A stretch of 64,000 bases of DNA, taken from an uncultured Muribaculaceae bacterium. GTDB lineage: Bacteria; Bacteroidota; Bacteroidia; Bacteroidales; Muribaculaceae. Below the pieces are notes generated by a model. That model saw only the letters and a list, made by a program, of their open reading frames with translations, was not told where the DNA came from and ran no database searches. Both the position numbers and the translations under genes were made by a program. Every line of letters starts with the position of its first letter. Within the stretch, counting starts at the first letter, position 1. Location: the NCBI GenBank assembly GCA_910585755.1, contig CAJUFH010000001.1, forward strand, positions 1-64,000, read 5' to 3'. Below are positions 1 through 7,990 of this stretch, piece after piece.

Positions 1-1
1 G

Positions 2-550
2 CCCGGCGGCATGCTCACCAACTTCCCCACCATCCGCAAGGCCGTCAAGAAGATGGCCACCATTGACAAGATGGCTAAGGACGGTACTTTCGACAACCTT
101 TCCAAGCGCGAGAAACTCCAGATTTCCCGCCAGCGCGCCAAGCTGGAGAAGACCCTCGGCTCCATCGCCGACCTGAACCGTCTTCCCTCCGCGCTCTTCG
201 TTGTCGATGTCCTCAAAGAGCGCATCGCCGTTGCCGAGGCTGTACGCCTGGGTATCCCCGTGTTCGCTATGGTCGACACCAACTCTGACCCCACCGACAT
301 CGACTTCGTAATCCCCGCCAACGACGACGCCTCCAAGTCGATCGAGCTTATCCTCGATACCGTGTGCGCCGCTATGGCAGAAGGTCTCGAAGAGCGCAAG
401 GCTGAAAAGGTTGACGCTCCCGCCGAGGAAGGCGCGGCCGCTCCCCGCCGCGAACGCCGCCGCGCGGTTCGTCGCTCCGACGACGCCGCCGAGGCTCCTG
501 CGGAAGCCGAGACTGAGGCTCCCGCCGCCGAAGCTCCCGCCGCTGAATAA
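2..550 (+). CDS. rpsB: 30S ribosomal protein S2 (5' end outside window)
   Basis: This is a structural protein of the small ribosomal subunit. The frame is open from base 2 and begins in the conserved PGGMLTNF stretch that sits mid-protein in S2, so the N-terminal part lies left of the window. The conserved S2 features follow: LPSALFVVDVLKE, then AVRLGIPVFAMVDTNSDP and the IDFVIPANDDA segment. The C-terminus carries a low-complexity Ala/Glu/Arg tail of about 40 residues, common in Bacteroidales S2. tsf follows in the same direction after 160 bases, the usual rpsB-tsf pairing of translation genes. The ATG at base 11 is internal and not the true start. Confidence 0.97.
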   Translation, partial: PGGMLTNFPTIRKAVKKMATIDKMAKDGTFDNLSKREKLQISRQRAKLEKTLGSIADLNRLPSALFVVDVLKERIAVAEAVRLGIPVFAMVDTNSDPTDIDFVIPANDDASKSIELILDTVCAAMAEGLEERKAEKVDAPAEEGAAAPRRERRRAVRRSDDAAEAPAEAETEAPAAEAPAAE

Positions 551-555
551 GCCGC

Positions 556-632
556 GACGGGTTTCTCCCGTCCGGTTCCGCCCCGAATAGCCGTCCGCGT
601 CGCGCGGATTCCCTTCCGGGAAGCCGCGCGAC
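556..632 (+). other. Two hairpins between rpsB and tsf
   Basis: The spacer holds two inverted repeats. The first is GACGGG paired with CCCGTC at 556-561/567-572. The second is a longer stem, GTCGCGCGG with CCGCGCGAC at 599-607/624-632, with an inner TTCCC/GGGAA extension. Neither is followed by a T-run, so they look like structured leader or attenuator elements rather than a simple terminator. A role in tuning tsf relative to rpsB is inference. Confidence 0.45.
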
Positions 633-710
633 GGGGGCGAGGGCCGGAAGCCGGAACAAACTCTCCAAGTTAACCTCTTTACACAAAAACATTCTAACTG
701 TTATCATACT

Positions 711-1703
711 ATGGCAGTAACAATGGCAGAAATCACCAAGCTGCGCCACCTCACCTCGGCCGGCCTGATGGACTGCAAAAAAGCTCTCGCTGAAACCAAC
801 GGCGACATCGAGGCCGCTGTCGAAATCCTTCGCAAGAAGGGTCAGGCTGTAGCCGCTAAGCGCGAGGACCGCGTGGCCGCCGAAGGCTGCGTGCTCGCCA
901 AGAACGAAGGCAACTTCGCCGCTATCGTTTCCCTGCAGTGCGAGACCGACTTCGTGGCTAAGAACGCCGGATTCGTAGAGCTCACCAAGAAACTCCTCGA
1001 CCTCGCTGTCGAGAACCGTTGCAAGAGCCTCGACGAGCTCAAGGCTGTCAAGGTCGGTAACCTGACCGTGGCCGACCTCGTGGTCGAGGAAGGCGGCAAG
1101 ACCGGCGAAAAGACCGAGCTCGGCGCTTACGAGTACGTTGAAGCCCCCTCCACTACCTCCTACAACCACCTCGGCAACAAGCTCGCGACCATCGTCGGCT
1201 TCAATGTCGAGGGCGTGGACTACCAGGTAGGCCGCGACGTGGCCATGCAGGTAGCCTCCATGAACCCCGTAGCTGTCGACCGCGACCGCGTTCCCCAGGC
1301 AACTATCGACTCCGAATACAACGTCGCTGTCGAGAAGACCAAGGAAGAGCAGGTCAAGAAGGCTGTCGAAGTAGCCCTCAAGAAGGCCGGAATCAACCCC
1401 AACCTCGTTGACTCCGAGGACCACATCAACTCCAACATCGCCAAGGGCTGGCTTACCGAGGAAGAGGCTGAAAAGGCCCGCGCGATTTCCAAGGAGACCG
1501 CTGAGGCAAAGGCTGCAAACCTCCCCGAGGCTATGATCAAGAACATCGCCCAGGGCCGTCTCAACAAGTTCTTCAAGGAGAACTGCCTCATGGAACAGGA
1601 GTTCATCAAGGATGGCAACCTGACCATCGGCAAGTACCTCGAAGAGACTCAGAAAGGCCTCGCCGTTGTGGAGTTCAAACGCGTAAACCTCAACGAGGAC
1701 TAA
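711..1703 (+). CDS. tsf: Elongation factor Ts
   Basis: EF-Ts is the guanine nucleotide exchange factor that regenerates EF-Tu-GTP in the cytoplasm. The 330-residue protein opens with the UBA-like N-terminal domain (residues 5-45, LRHLTSAGLMDCKKALAE) and has the hallmark LQCETDFVAKN of the core domain near residue 75. The C-terminal part has MEQEFIKDGNLTIGKYL. Length is slightly above the proteobacterial form and normal for Bacteroidetes. The ATG at 711 is preferred to the in-frame ATG at 723 because related proteins start MAVTMAEITK. It follows rpsB and ends at a strong hairpin. Confidence 0.97.
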   Translation: MAVTMAEITKLRHLTSAGLMDCKKALAETNGDIEAAVEILRKKGQAVAAKREDRVAAEGCVLAKNEGNFAAIVSLQCETDFVAKNAGFVELTKKLLDLAVENRCKSLDELKAVKVGNLTVADLVVEEGGKTGEKTELGAYEYVEAPSTTSYNHLGNKLATIVGFNVEGVDYQVGRDVAMQVASMNPVAVDRDRVPQATIDSEYNVAVEKTKEEQVKKAVEVALKKAGINPNLVDSEDHINSNIAKGWLTEEEAEKARAISKETAEAKAANLPEAMIKNIAQGRLNKFFKENCLMEQEFIKDGNLTIGKYLEETQKGLAVVEFKRVNLNED

Positions 1704-1729
1704 TCTCCCCGTTTGAAATACGATTGTCG

Positions 1730-1766
1730 GCGCCCGGTGCAAATCTTTGCGCCGGGCGCTATCTTT
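1730..1766 (+). terminator. Terminator after tsf
   Basis: The arms 1730-1743 and 1746-1759 form a 14-base stem with one G-T wobble, followed by the T-rich TATCTTTA. It closes the rpsB-tsf unit. Confidence 0.75.
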
Positions 1767-1777
1767 AACACGCTGTT

Positions 1778-2785
1778 ATGCTGAAATATGTCAGAAGTTT
1801 GATATTCGGGGCGGTTTTGTCCGCGGGTGTCGGTTCGTGCGCTCCGGCTTCGGAGTGGCGTACGAGCGAGGGGTCTGTATGGAACACCACCTTTAAAATC
1901 ACTTATCGGGCACCGGCAGACCTGTCGGACTCGATACTCGCGGTGATGCGGGAGGTCGAGCTCTCCCTTTCCCCCTTCAATCCGCGGTCGCGCGTGTCGC
2001 TGATTAACCGGGGTGAGTCCGATGCCGGCGATTCGCTGATATTGCGGGTGTTCGATATATCACGAAAAGTGAGTGCGGCTTCAGGGGGGAGGTTCGATCC
2101 CACTGTTTCCCCGCTGGTAAACCTGTGGGGGTTCGGTTACGAGGGGAAGGGTGACGGAGCGGTTCCCACTGACGCACAGATTGATTCCGCTCTTGCCCTC
2201 GTCGGAATCCGTGAGTGCCGTATAGACGGCGGCCTGCTAATGGTTAAGAAATCTCCTGGCACGACTTTCAATTTCAGTGCCGTGACAAAGGGGTTCGGTT
2301 GCGACATGGTGGGGGAAATGCTCCGGCGCAACGGTGCGGACAGCTATATGGTCGAAATCGGGGGAGAGCTTGCTCTCGCGGGTCGTAATCCCAGAGGAGA
2401 TAAGTGGCACATCCAGGTCGACGCGCCGGTTGCCGACCTGTCAGGTCGGCATACGCCGCTGTTGACAATAGCTGTCGCTGACTGCGGGGTCGCCTCGTCG
2501 GGAAATTACAGGAATTTCCATTCCGACGCCTCCGGGCGCCGCTTCGGCCATACGATTGACCCCGTAACCGGTCGTCCTTTCCAGGGGGATGTCATCGCGG
2601 CTACGGTCGTTGCCCCCGATTGCGCGACTGCCGACGCCCTCGCGACCGCCTGTATGGCCTCTCCCTCCGACGATGCCGCCGGAATCATCAGGGCGTTCCC
2701 TGCTTCATCCGCGCTGCTTGTCGTCGCCAGCGCGGATTCCCTCGTTCTTCGCCCAGTCGGCGACTTCCCTTTGCGCAAACAATAA
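1778..2785 (+). CDS. apbE: FAD:protein FMN transferase (ApbE family lipoprotein)
   Basis: ApbE proteins transfer FMN from FAD to a threonine of target proteins such as Rnf or Nqr subunits outside the inner membrane. The 335-residue product starts with a lipoprotein signal; VGSC (Cys21) is the likely lipid-attachment site. Family motifs are present: GGRFDPTVSPLVNLWGFG (about residues 105-122), FNFSAVTKGFGCDMV in place of the usual LGAIAKGYAVD stretch, YMVEIGGEL, and HTIDPVTGRP near the C-terminus. It lies between two hairpin terminators and appears to be a single-gene unit. No target flavoprotein genes are nearby. Confidence 0.93.
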   Translation: MLKYVRSLIFGAVLSAGVGSCAPASEWRTSEGSVWNTTFKITYRAPADLSDSILAVMREVELSLSPFNPRSRVSLINRGESDAGDSLILRVFDISRKVSAASGGRFDPTVSPLVNLWGFGYEGKGDGAVPTDAQIDSALALVGIRECRIDGGLLMVKKSPGTTFNFSAVTKGFGCDMVGEMLRRNGADSYMVEIGGELALAGRNPRGDKWHIQVDAPVADLSGRHTPLLTIAVADCGVASSGNYRNFHSDASGRRFGHTIDPVTGRPFQGDVIAATVVAPDCATADALATACMASPSDDAAGIIRAFPASSALLVVASADSLVLRPVGDFPLRKQ

Positions 2786-2815
2786 GGGCTGTCTCCCGAC
2801 AGCCCTTACCGCTTT
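2784..2815 (+). terminator. Terminator overlapping the apbE stop
   Basis: A perfect 10-bp stem (2784-2793 with 2798-2807, loop TCCC) starts inside the apbE stop codon. A weak T-rich stretch follows. Confidence 0.7.
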
Positions 2816-2839
2816 ATCTTTAACCTTAAATCTAATACC

Positions 2840-2917
2840 ATGAAAAAACACAGTGCAAATATAGTGCTTATATCCTTTAAACGCATGGTCGGCGCAATGG
2901 TTCGCGAAGCTGAATAA
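2840..2917 (+). other. Possible 25-codon leader ORF
   Basis: A short frame starting ATGAAAAAACACAGTGC and ending TAA lies between the apbE terminator and the response regulator gene. It has a Lys-rich start, one short hydrophobic run and no recognisable domain. It sits 148 bases upstream of the next gene, so it could be a leader peptide, part of an untranslated RNA, or chance. It is listed because nothing else explains this 258-base gap. Confidence 0.25.
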
Positions 2918-3065
2918 TTTAACCTATATTAACAATTATTTCCTCCTCATCCCGTTTAAAAGTTGTAATTTTATATCGAAAAATTTTTCCAGCCAATCGC
3001 GGCTTCTCCGGGATGTCTCTGCCAGCCGTCCGGGGCGGCGCTTTTGATTTAATATTGATTTGACC

Positions 3066-3770
3066 ATGATACGTATCCTTGTTATTGACGACGAAGAAAA
3101 CTTCTGCGAAATCCTCAAATACAATCTTATGAGGGAGGGCTATGAGGTGGATACCGCCGACAGCGCCGAAACCGCGCTCGGCTATGACCTCTCGCTGTAC
3201 AACCTGATGATTGTCGATATCATGATGGAGCGTATCAGCGGCATTGATTTCGCGAAGAGGGTCCATAACAATCCCGCGACGGAGGATACCCCGATTATCT
3301 TCTGCTCCGCACTGAACGACGAGGACGACATCGTGATGGGGCTGAACATCGGCGCTGACGATTATATCACCAAGCCGTACTCAATCGATGAAGTCAAGGC
3401 CAGGGTAAGGGCGGTGCTTCGTCGCTCGCATGCGGCTAAGCAGGCTGTCATCAAGGCTCCCAAAGCCAATTACGAGCCAGACATAACGTTCAAGACTCTG
3501 CGTATCGACCGCAACGGTAAGTCGCTTTACATCGACGGCAACAAGGTTGAGCTGACCAGGCGCGAGTTCGAGTTGCTCCTCTTCTTCCTGACGAACCGGG
3601 AAATCATACATTCGCGCGAGCACATCATGCGCCAGGTATGGGCCGGCCAGACCGTCACTTCGCGCGCGGTCGACACAAACATAACCCGCCTGCGCCAGAA
3701 ACTCGGCCAGTACGGCAACAATATCGTGACGCGCCTCGGTTTCGGCTACGGATTCAAGGCCGAAGTCTGA
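3066..3770 (+). CDS. OmpR-family response regulator
   Basis: This is the DNA-binding output half of a two-component system. The receiver domain (residues 1-115) has the acidic pair in VIDDEE, the phospho-acceptor Asp51 (MIVDIMM), Ser81 and Lys103 (YITKPY). The winged-helix domain (about 135-234) shows VELTRREFELLLFF and the AVDTNITRLRQKLG recognition region. Length (234) is normal. The frame is open a little further upstream to a TTG at 3060, but the ATG at 3066 gives the standard MIRILVIDDE start. The sensor kinase gene begins 18 bases downstream, so the two are surely co-expressed. The regulated genes are unknown. Confidence 0.92.
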   Translation: MIRILVIDDEENFCEILKYNLMREGYEVDTADSAETALGYDLSLYNLMIVDIMMERISGIDFAKRVHNNPATEDTPIIFCSALNDEDDIVMGLNIGADDYITKPYSIDEVKARVRAVLRRSHAAKQAVIKAPKANYEPDITFKTLRIDRNGKSLYIDGNKVELTRREFELLLFFLTNREIIHSREHIMRQVWAGQTVTSRAVDTNITRLRQKLGQYGNNIVTRLGFGYGFKAEV

Positions 3771-3788
3771 CATCTGAATACCGCCCTT

Positions 3789-5375
3789 ATGCCCATGTTT
3801 GACAAGTTCCTGAAAAAACGCGCTTTCCGCTACCGGATGAAGCTCTTCCTGGTCGCGTTTGTCTGTATATGGGCGTTAATCGGCAGTTTCGCCTGGCTGC
3901 AATACAACCGCGACCGCTTCTCCAAGAAACGGGAGATAATGGCGCGCGTCGACCAGGCCGCCGGTCGCATCGTCGATTCATGGAGCCTGAATAACGCTGA
4001 CCTTATAGATTCCTATATCGACTTCCTCAACCGTTACTACGAGGGGACGGCTCTCGGCAGCATGTCGCTTGCCGTGTATGACACGACAAACGGAGACCTC
4101 CTCAACTCTATAGGTACCATAAATTCGGAGCGGCCGCTCGGATTTGAAAAGGCTGAGGTCGATTCGTTGCGCGACGGATCCCTGGCAGTTCTGATTGACG
4201 ACACGCGTGTCCCTTCCGGAGAGAAGGTGTTTTATTATTACAGCCGCGTCTCCCCTGACAAGGGCATCGAGGTAAGGGCTTACCTTCCGCTTACTCCGGA
4301 AATAAGCAACTATATAGCCTCCGGCGGCTGGCTGTTCTGGGCCATGATACTGACCGTCGGGCTGATCGGTACCTTTTTTGTTTATCTTATTACGTCGCAT
4401 CAGGCGAAGAACATCAGCCTCCTCCACGAGTTCGCCCACCGCGCTGCCAACGACCGCGACTTTATCCCGATGGGAGAGTTCCCCTCTGACGAGCTTGGAG
4501 ACATATCCCGCCAGATAATCTCTATCTACAACTCCCGCATGCAGGCTAACCAGCGACGGGAGAGAGAGCATCTGATCGCGCTGAAAGCGAACGAGGAGAA
4601 GAACCGCATGAAGCGCGCCCTTACGAACAACATATCCCATGAGCTGAAAACGCCGATCGGAATCATCAAGGCCTATGTCGAGATGATGGTGACCCAGGAG
4701 GATATGCCGGAAGCGGACCGCCGCCACTTCCTGCTCAAAACGCAGGAGAACGTCGAGCGCATAACGGCGATGCTTAACGATCTGTCGACAATGACGCGGC
4801 TTGAGGAGTCCGGGGAGAAGATTCCGATGAAGGATGTCGACTTCTACGACGTCGTATCCAATTTTGCCGAGGAAATCAAGAACACCAACCTTATCGGGGA
4901 TATGGAGTTCGATTTCGATATACCGGAGGACTGCGTCGTCAGAGGTAACGAAGGATTGCTGCTCTCCGTGCTCAACAACCTTGTGAAAAACGCTAAGGCG
5001 TACTCCCAGGGAACGCGCATGGGGATTGAGCTGTTCGGCCGCAAGGAACGCTGCTATACCTTTGTGTTTTACGATAACGGCATAGGGGTCGCGCCGGAGC
5101 ATCTGGCGCATCTGTTTGACCGTTTTTACCGCATTGACGCAGGGCGTTCGCGCAAATCCGGCGGCACGGGTCTGGGGCTGCCTATCGTGAAGAGCGCTGT
5201 TAATTCGATGGGCGGCGGCATATCGGTCCGCAACCGCAGGGGAGGTGGCCTGGAATTTCTCTTTACCCTGACCCGGGTCGCTCCAGGCAAAGCGGCCGCT
5301 GACGGGAGCGCCGTCTCCGATGCGACCGCCCCCGAGGCAGACGAGGGCGCCAAGGCCGATAACCCAAACAATTGA
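3789..5375 (+). CDS. Sensor histidine kinase
   Basis: This is a membrane sensor kinase partner of the response regulator just upstream. The 528-residue protein has a first membrane segment at about 18-38, an extracytoplasmic sensor region to about 178, a second membrane segment at 180-202, and a HAMP-like linker. The H-box follows (NISHELKTPIG, His284), then the ATPase domain with N-box SVLNNLVKNAKAY, the DNGIGVAPEH G1 box, the LFDRFYR F-box and the GGTGLGLPIV G2 box. The last 35 residues are Ala/Asp-rich and probably disordered. Two ATGs (3789 and 3795) are possible; the first is used. The signal sensed cannot be inferred. Confidence 0.92.
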   Translation: MPMFDKFLKKRAFRYRMKLFLVAFVCIWALIGSFAWLQYNRDRFSKKREIMARVDQAAGRIVDSWSLNNADLIDSYIDFLNRYYEGTALGSMSLAVYDTTNGDLLNSIGTINSERPLGFEKAEVDSLRDGSLAVLIDDTRVPSGEKVFYYYSRVSPDKGIEVRAYLPLTPEISNYIASGGWLFWAMILTVGLIGTFFVYLITSHQAKNISLLHEFAHRAANDRDFIPMGEFPSDELGDISRQIISIYNSRMQANQRREREHLIALKANEEKNRMKRALTNNISHELKTPIGIIKAYVEMMVTQEDMPEADRRHFLLKTQENVERITAMLNDLSTMTRLEESGEKIPMKDVDFYDVVSNFAEEIKNTNLIGDMEFDFDIPEDCVVRGNEGLLLSVLNNLVKNAKAYSQGTRMGIELFGRKERCYTFVFYDNGIGVAPEHLAHLFDRFYRIDAGRSRKSGGTGLGLPIVKSAVNSMGGGISVRNRRGGGLEFLFTLTRVAPGKAAADGSAVSDATAPEADEGAKADNPNN

Positions 5376-5459
5376 GCGCCCAGGCGTGTTGTTGGTATTG
5401 GTGCTAAGAGGCCTCACGCAATTACGGAAATTTTTCGCCAATTATTCGGGAAAATTTCG

Positions 5460-5467
5460 TAATTTTG
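5460..5467 (+). promoter_or_regulatory. -7 box of the aldolase promoter
   Basis: TAATTTTG matches the Bacteroidetes -7 consensus TAnnTTTG and lies 51 bases before the aldolase start. No clear TTG box at 19-21 bases upstream is seen. Confidence 0.5.
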
Positions 5468-5518
5468 CCCCCAGGAAAAACTCCGTATGCAGACAAACAT
5501 TTATTCGTTAAATATATC

Positions 5519-6517
5519 ATGGTAAGTTACAAAGAATTAGGTCTTGTAAACACCCGCGAGATGTTCGCAAAGGCCATCAAGGGTGGCTACGCTATCCCCG
5601 CTTTCAACTTCAACAACATGGAGCAGCTGCAGGCTATCATCAAAGCTGCCGCCGAGGAGAAGTCGCCCGTAATCCTCCAGGTTTCCAAAGGTGCCCGCAA
5701 CTATGCTAACGCCACCCTCCTCCGCTATATGGCGCAGGGTGCCGTCGCTTACGCCAAGGAACTCGGATGGGAGCACCCGCAGATCGTGCTCCATCTCGAC
5801 CATGGCGACAGCTTCGAGCTTTGCAAGAGCTGCATCGACAACGGTTTCTCTTCCGTTATGATCGACGGTTCGCATCTCCCCTACGAGGAGAACGTCGCCC
5901 TCACAAAGAAGGTCGTTGACTACGCCCACCAGTTCGACGTTACCGTTGAGGGTGAGCTCGGCGTGCTCGCCGGCGTTGAGGACGAGGTTTCCGCTGACCA
6001 TCACACCTATACCGACCCCGAAGAGGTTATCGACTTCGCTACCCGCACCGGCTGCGACTCCCTCGCTATCTCTATCGGTACCAGCCACGGCGCTTACAAG
6101 TTCACTCCCGAACAGTGCACCCGCAACGCCGAAGGCCGCCTCGTGCCTCCCCCCCTGGCATTCGACGTGCTTGACGCCGTTATGGCCAAGCTCCCCGGAT
6201 TCCCCATCGTGCTCCACGGCTCATCTTCCGTGCCCCAGGAGTATGTCGACATGATTAACAAGTACGGCGGCAAGCTCCCCGACGCTATCGGTATCCCCGA
6301 AGACCAGCTCCGCAAGGCTGCCAAGAGCGCCGTTTGCAAAATCAACATCGACTCCGACTCCCGTCTGGCTATGACCGCTGCCGTCCGTAAGGTATTCGCT
6401 GAGAAGCCCGGAGAATTTGACCCCCGCAAATACCTCGGTCCGGCCCGCGACGAAATGGAGAAGCTCTACAAGCACAAAATCGTCAACGTTCTCGGCTCCA
6501 ACGGCAAGGCTGAATAA
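5519..6517 (+). CDS. fba: Class II fructose-1,6-bisphosphate aldolase
   Basis: This is a zinc-dependent glycolytic enzyme that interconverts fructose-1,6-bisphosphate with dihydroxyacetone phosphate and glyceraldehyde-3-phosphate in the cytoplasm. The 332-residue protein has the metal-binding HLDHGD motif, VEGELGVLAGVEDEV, SIGTSHGAYKF and VLHGSSSVPQEY, in class II order. The ATG at 5519 gives the family start MVSYKELGLVNTREMF. A further 18 upstream codons are open, but they overlap the -7 box and begin with unrelated residues. It is bounded by its own promoter and a very strong terminator, so it appears monocistronic. High codon bias fits an abundant enzyme. Confidence 0.97.
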   Translation: MVSYKELGLVNTREMFAKAIKGGYAIPAFNFNNMEQLQAIIKAAAEEKSPVILQVSKGARNYANATLLRYMAQGAVAYAKELGWEHPQIVLHLDHGDSFELCKSCIDNGFSSVMIDGSHLPYEENVALTKKVVDYAHQFDVTVEGELGVLAGVEDEVSADHHTYTDPEEVIDFATRTGCDSLAISIGTSHGAYKFTPEQCTRNAEGRLVPPPLAFDVLDAVMAKLPGFPIVLHGSSSVPQEYVDMINKYGGKLPDAIGIPEDQLRKAAKSAVCKINIDSDSRLAMTAAVRKVFAEKPGEFDPRKYLGPARDEMEKLYKHKIVNVLGSNGKAE

Positions 6518-6558
6518 ACTGACCTGATAAAACAGGGCGCAAGCCCTCGCAGATATGA

Positions 6559-6600
6559 CTCCGCCATACACCGCTCTCAGCGGTGTATGGCGGAGCTTTT
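6559..6600 (+). terminator. Strong terminator after fba
   Basis: A perfect 17-bp stem (6559-6575 with 6579-6595, 3-base loop) is followed by CTTTT. Confidence 0.85.
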
Positions 6601-6622
6601 CATTCGCGGTGGTTGTCCCGGT

Positions 6623-6644
6623 GTAGGGACGCGGCGTGCCGCGT
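6623..6644. repeat. REP-like palindrome
   Basis: GTAGGG precedes the palindrome ACGCGGC-GT-GCCGCGT (6629-6644). The GTAGGGACGCG lead and a palindromic core recur at 29245-29266 in another intergenic gap. It looks like a short dispersed palindromic repeat. Confidence 0.45.
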
Positions 6645-6681
6645 ATAATTTTCAATCCAATGCGGCGGCTTATGGCGGAAA

Positions 6682-6719
6682 TGGAAAAATCCCCTGCCAG
6701 TGCTGCGTGACAGGGGATT
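6682..6719 (-). terminator. Terminator of hpt-adk
   Basis: The arms 6688-6696 and 6711-6719 pair over 9 bases (AATCCCCTG/CAGGGGATT). On the minus strand the stem is followed by TTTCC and further Ts. Confidence 0.65.
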
Positions 6720-6757
6720 CGTGTCTTGTCTTTGGGGTGAAATTATGGCGCTTACTC

Positions 6758-7330
6758 TTATTCTTCTGTCTCGATGGCCTTGGTCACCTCGGCGAAAATG
6801 TCGTCGATGGAGCCGGTGCCTTTGATGGGACGGTATTTCCCCTCCTTGATGTAGTAGTCGCGCAGGGGGCGCGTCGAGTCGTGGTAGACCTGGAGGCGGT
6901 TCTTGATTGTCTCGAGATTGTCGTCGGCGCGGCCGGTCTGCTTGCCGCGGAGAATCATTCGGTTGACGAGTTCCTCTTCCGGCACTTCGAGTCCGATGAC
7001 GTGGTGGACCGTCTGTCCGCGTTTTTCAAAGAAGCGTTTCAGCGCCTCTGCCTGAGGAATCGTGCGGGGAAAGCCGTCGAGTATCACGCCGTCCTTCGCT
7101 TTCGGCTCGTTGTCGATAATCTCTTCAAGTATCCGGATCATCAGAGAGTCGGGGATGAGCTGCCCCTGGCTGATATATGTCTTTGCGATTTGCCCGATGG
7201 GAGTCTTGCGGGCGATATGGTCGCGGAGCACCTCCCCGGTTGAGATGTGGTGCAGTCCGTATTTCTCAATAAGTTTCTCGCTCTGGGTGCCTTTTCCGCT
7301 GCCCGGAGCGCCGAATATGACTAAATTCAT
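6758..7330 (-). CDS. adk: Adenylate kinase
   Basis: This enzyme catalyses ATP + AMP to two ADP in the cytoplasm and balances adenine nucleotide pools. The 190-residue protein has the P-loop GAPGSGKGT (residues 7-15), the AMP-binding STGEVLRDHI and DGFPRT segments, and a short lid without zinc cysteines, which makes it a short-form enzyme. It lies 39 bases downstream of hpt on the same strand, so the two purine genes form an operon that ends in the hairpin at 6682-6719. Confidence 0.97.
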   Translation of the reverse strand: MNLVIFGAPGSGKGTQSEKLIEKYGLHHISTGEVLRDHIARKTPIGQIAKTYISQGQLIPDSLMIRILEEIIDNEPKAKDGVILDGFPRTIPQAEALKRFFEKRGQTVHHVIGLEVPEEELVNRMILRGKQTGRADDNLETIKNRLQVYHDSTRPLRDYYIKEGKYRPIKGTGSIDDIFAEVTKAIETEE

Positions 7331-7369
7331 CTTTTCTTCTTGGAAATTGTACGCTGGTAGGGTGGAGTG

Positions 7370-7915
7370 TCAGTCCGCAGCCTCTTTGAGAACGTATATG
7401 TCGTTGAGGTTGCGGGCCTTGCCGTCGAGGTCGAGACCGAATCCTATAATGAACTTCGGCGGGATGGCGAATCCTACGTAGTCGGGCTTGACGTCGGCGC
7501 GGAGCGATTCGGGCTTGAAAAGCAGGGTAGCGATTTTTACTTCCGCCGGATTGTGCTTGCCGAGTTCCTCGAGAAGGCCGACAATCGTATGGCCGGTATC
7601 GACGATGTCCTCTACGACAATGACAGTGCGGCCCGTTATATCCTCCGTCAGACCGAGTACCTGCTTCACGTTTCCTGTGGTCTGCATCCCCTCGTAGCTC
7701 TTGAGGCGGATGAAGGCGATTTCGGCATCGGTGTCAATGCCGCGGAAGAGGTCGGCGGCGAAGGGGAACGCACCGTTGAGCACGCAGAGCAGCAGCGGAT
7801 TCTTTCCCGCGTATTCTTCGGAAATCTGTTTCGCAAGCTCCTTTACTCGGGCGTCGATTTTCTCTCTTTCGATGTATGGCACAAAGGTGAGGCCGTTATA
7901 CTGAACTTCTTTCAT
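7370..7915 (-). CDS. hpt: Hypoxanthine phosphoribosyltransferase
   Basis: This purine salvage enzyme joins hypoxanthine or guanine to PRPP to make IMP or GMP. The 181-residue protein has the PRPP-binding signature VIVVEDIVDTGHT (about residues 96-108), the hood region start LLLCVLNGAFPFAADL, and the KPDYVGFAIPPKFIIGFGLD segment that contacts the base. Length and motifs are normal for bacterial Hpt. It is first gene of the hpt-adk operon and has its own -7 box at 7935-7942. Confidence 0.96.
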   Translation of the reverse strand: MKEVQYNGLTFVPYIEREKIDARVKELAKQISEEYAGKNPLLLCVLNGAFPFAADLFRGIDTDAEIAFIRLKSYEGMQTTGNVKQVLGLTEDITGRTVIVVEDIVDTGHTIVGLLEELGKHNPAEVKIATLLFKPESLRADVKPDYVGFAIPPKFIIGFGLDLDGKARNLNDIYVLKEAAD

Positions 7916-7934
7916 CGGGAAAATTTAGAATGTG

Positions 7935-7942
7935 CAAAATTA
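7935..7942 (-). promoter_or_regulatory. -7 box of hpt-adk
   Basis: On the minus strand this reads TAATTTTG, a match to TAnnTTTG, ending 19 bases before the hpt start. Confidence 0.5.
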
Positions 7943-7990
7943 ATAAAAATTCCGCATACGCTCCATCGTGAGGCTGAAAAATTATCCCGG

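Noticed and set aside
372..1742. 456-codon antisense frame across rpsB/tsf
   Set aside because: It mirrors the codon bias of real translation genes on the other strand; low-complexity and without any family motif.
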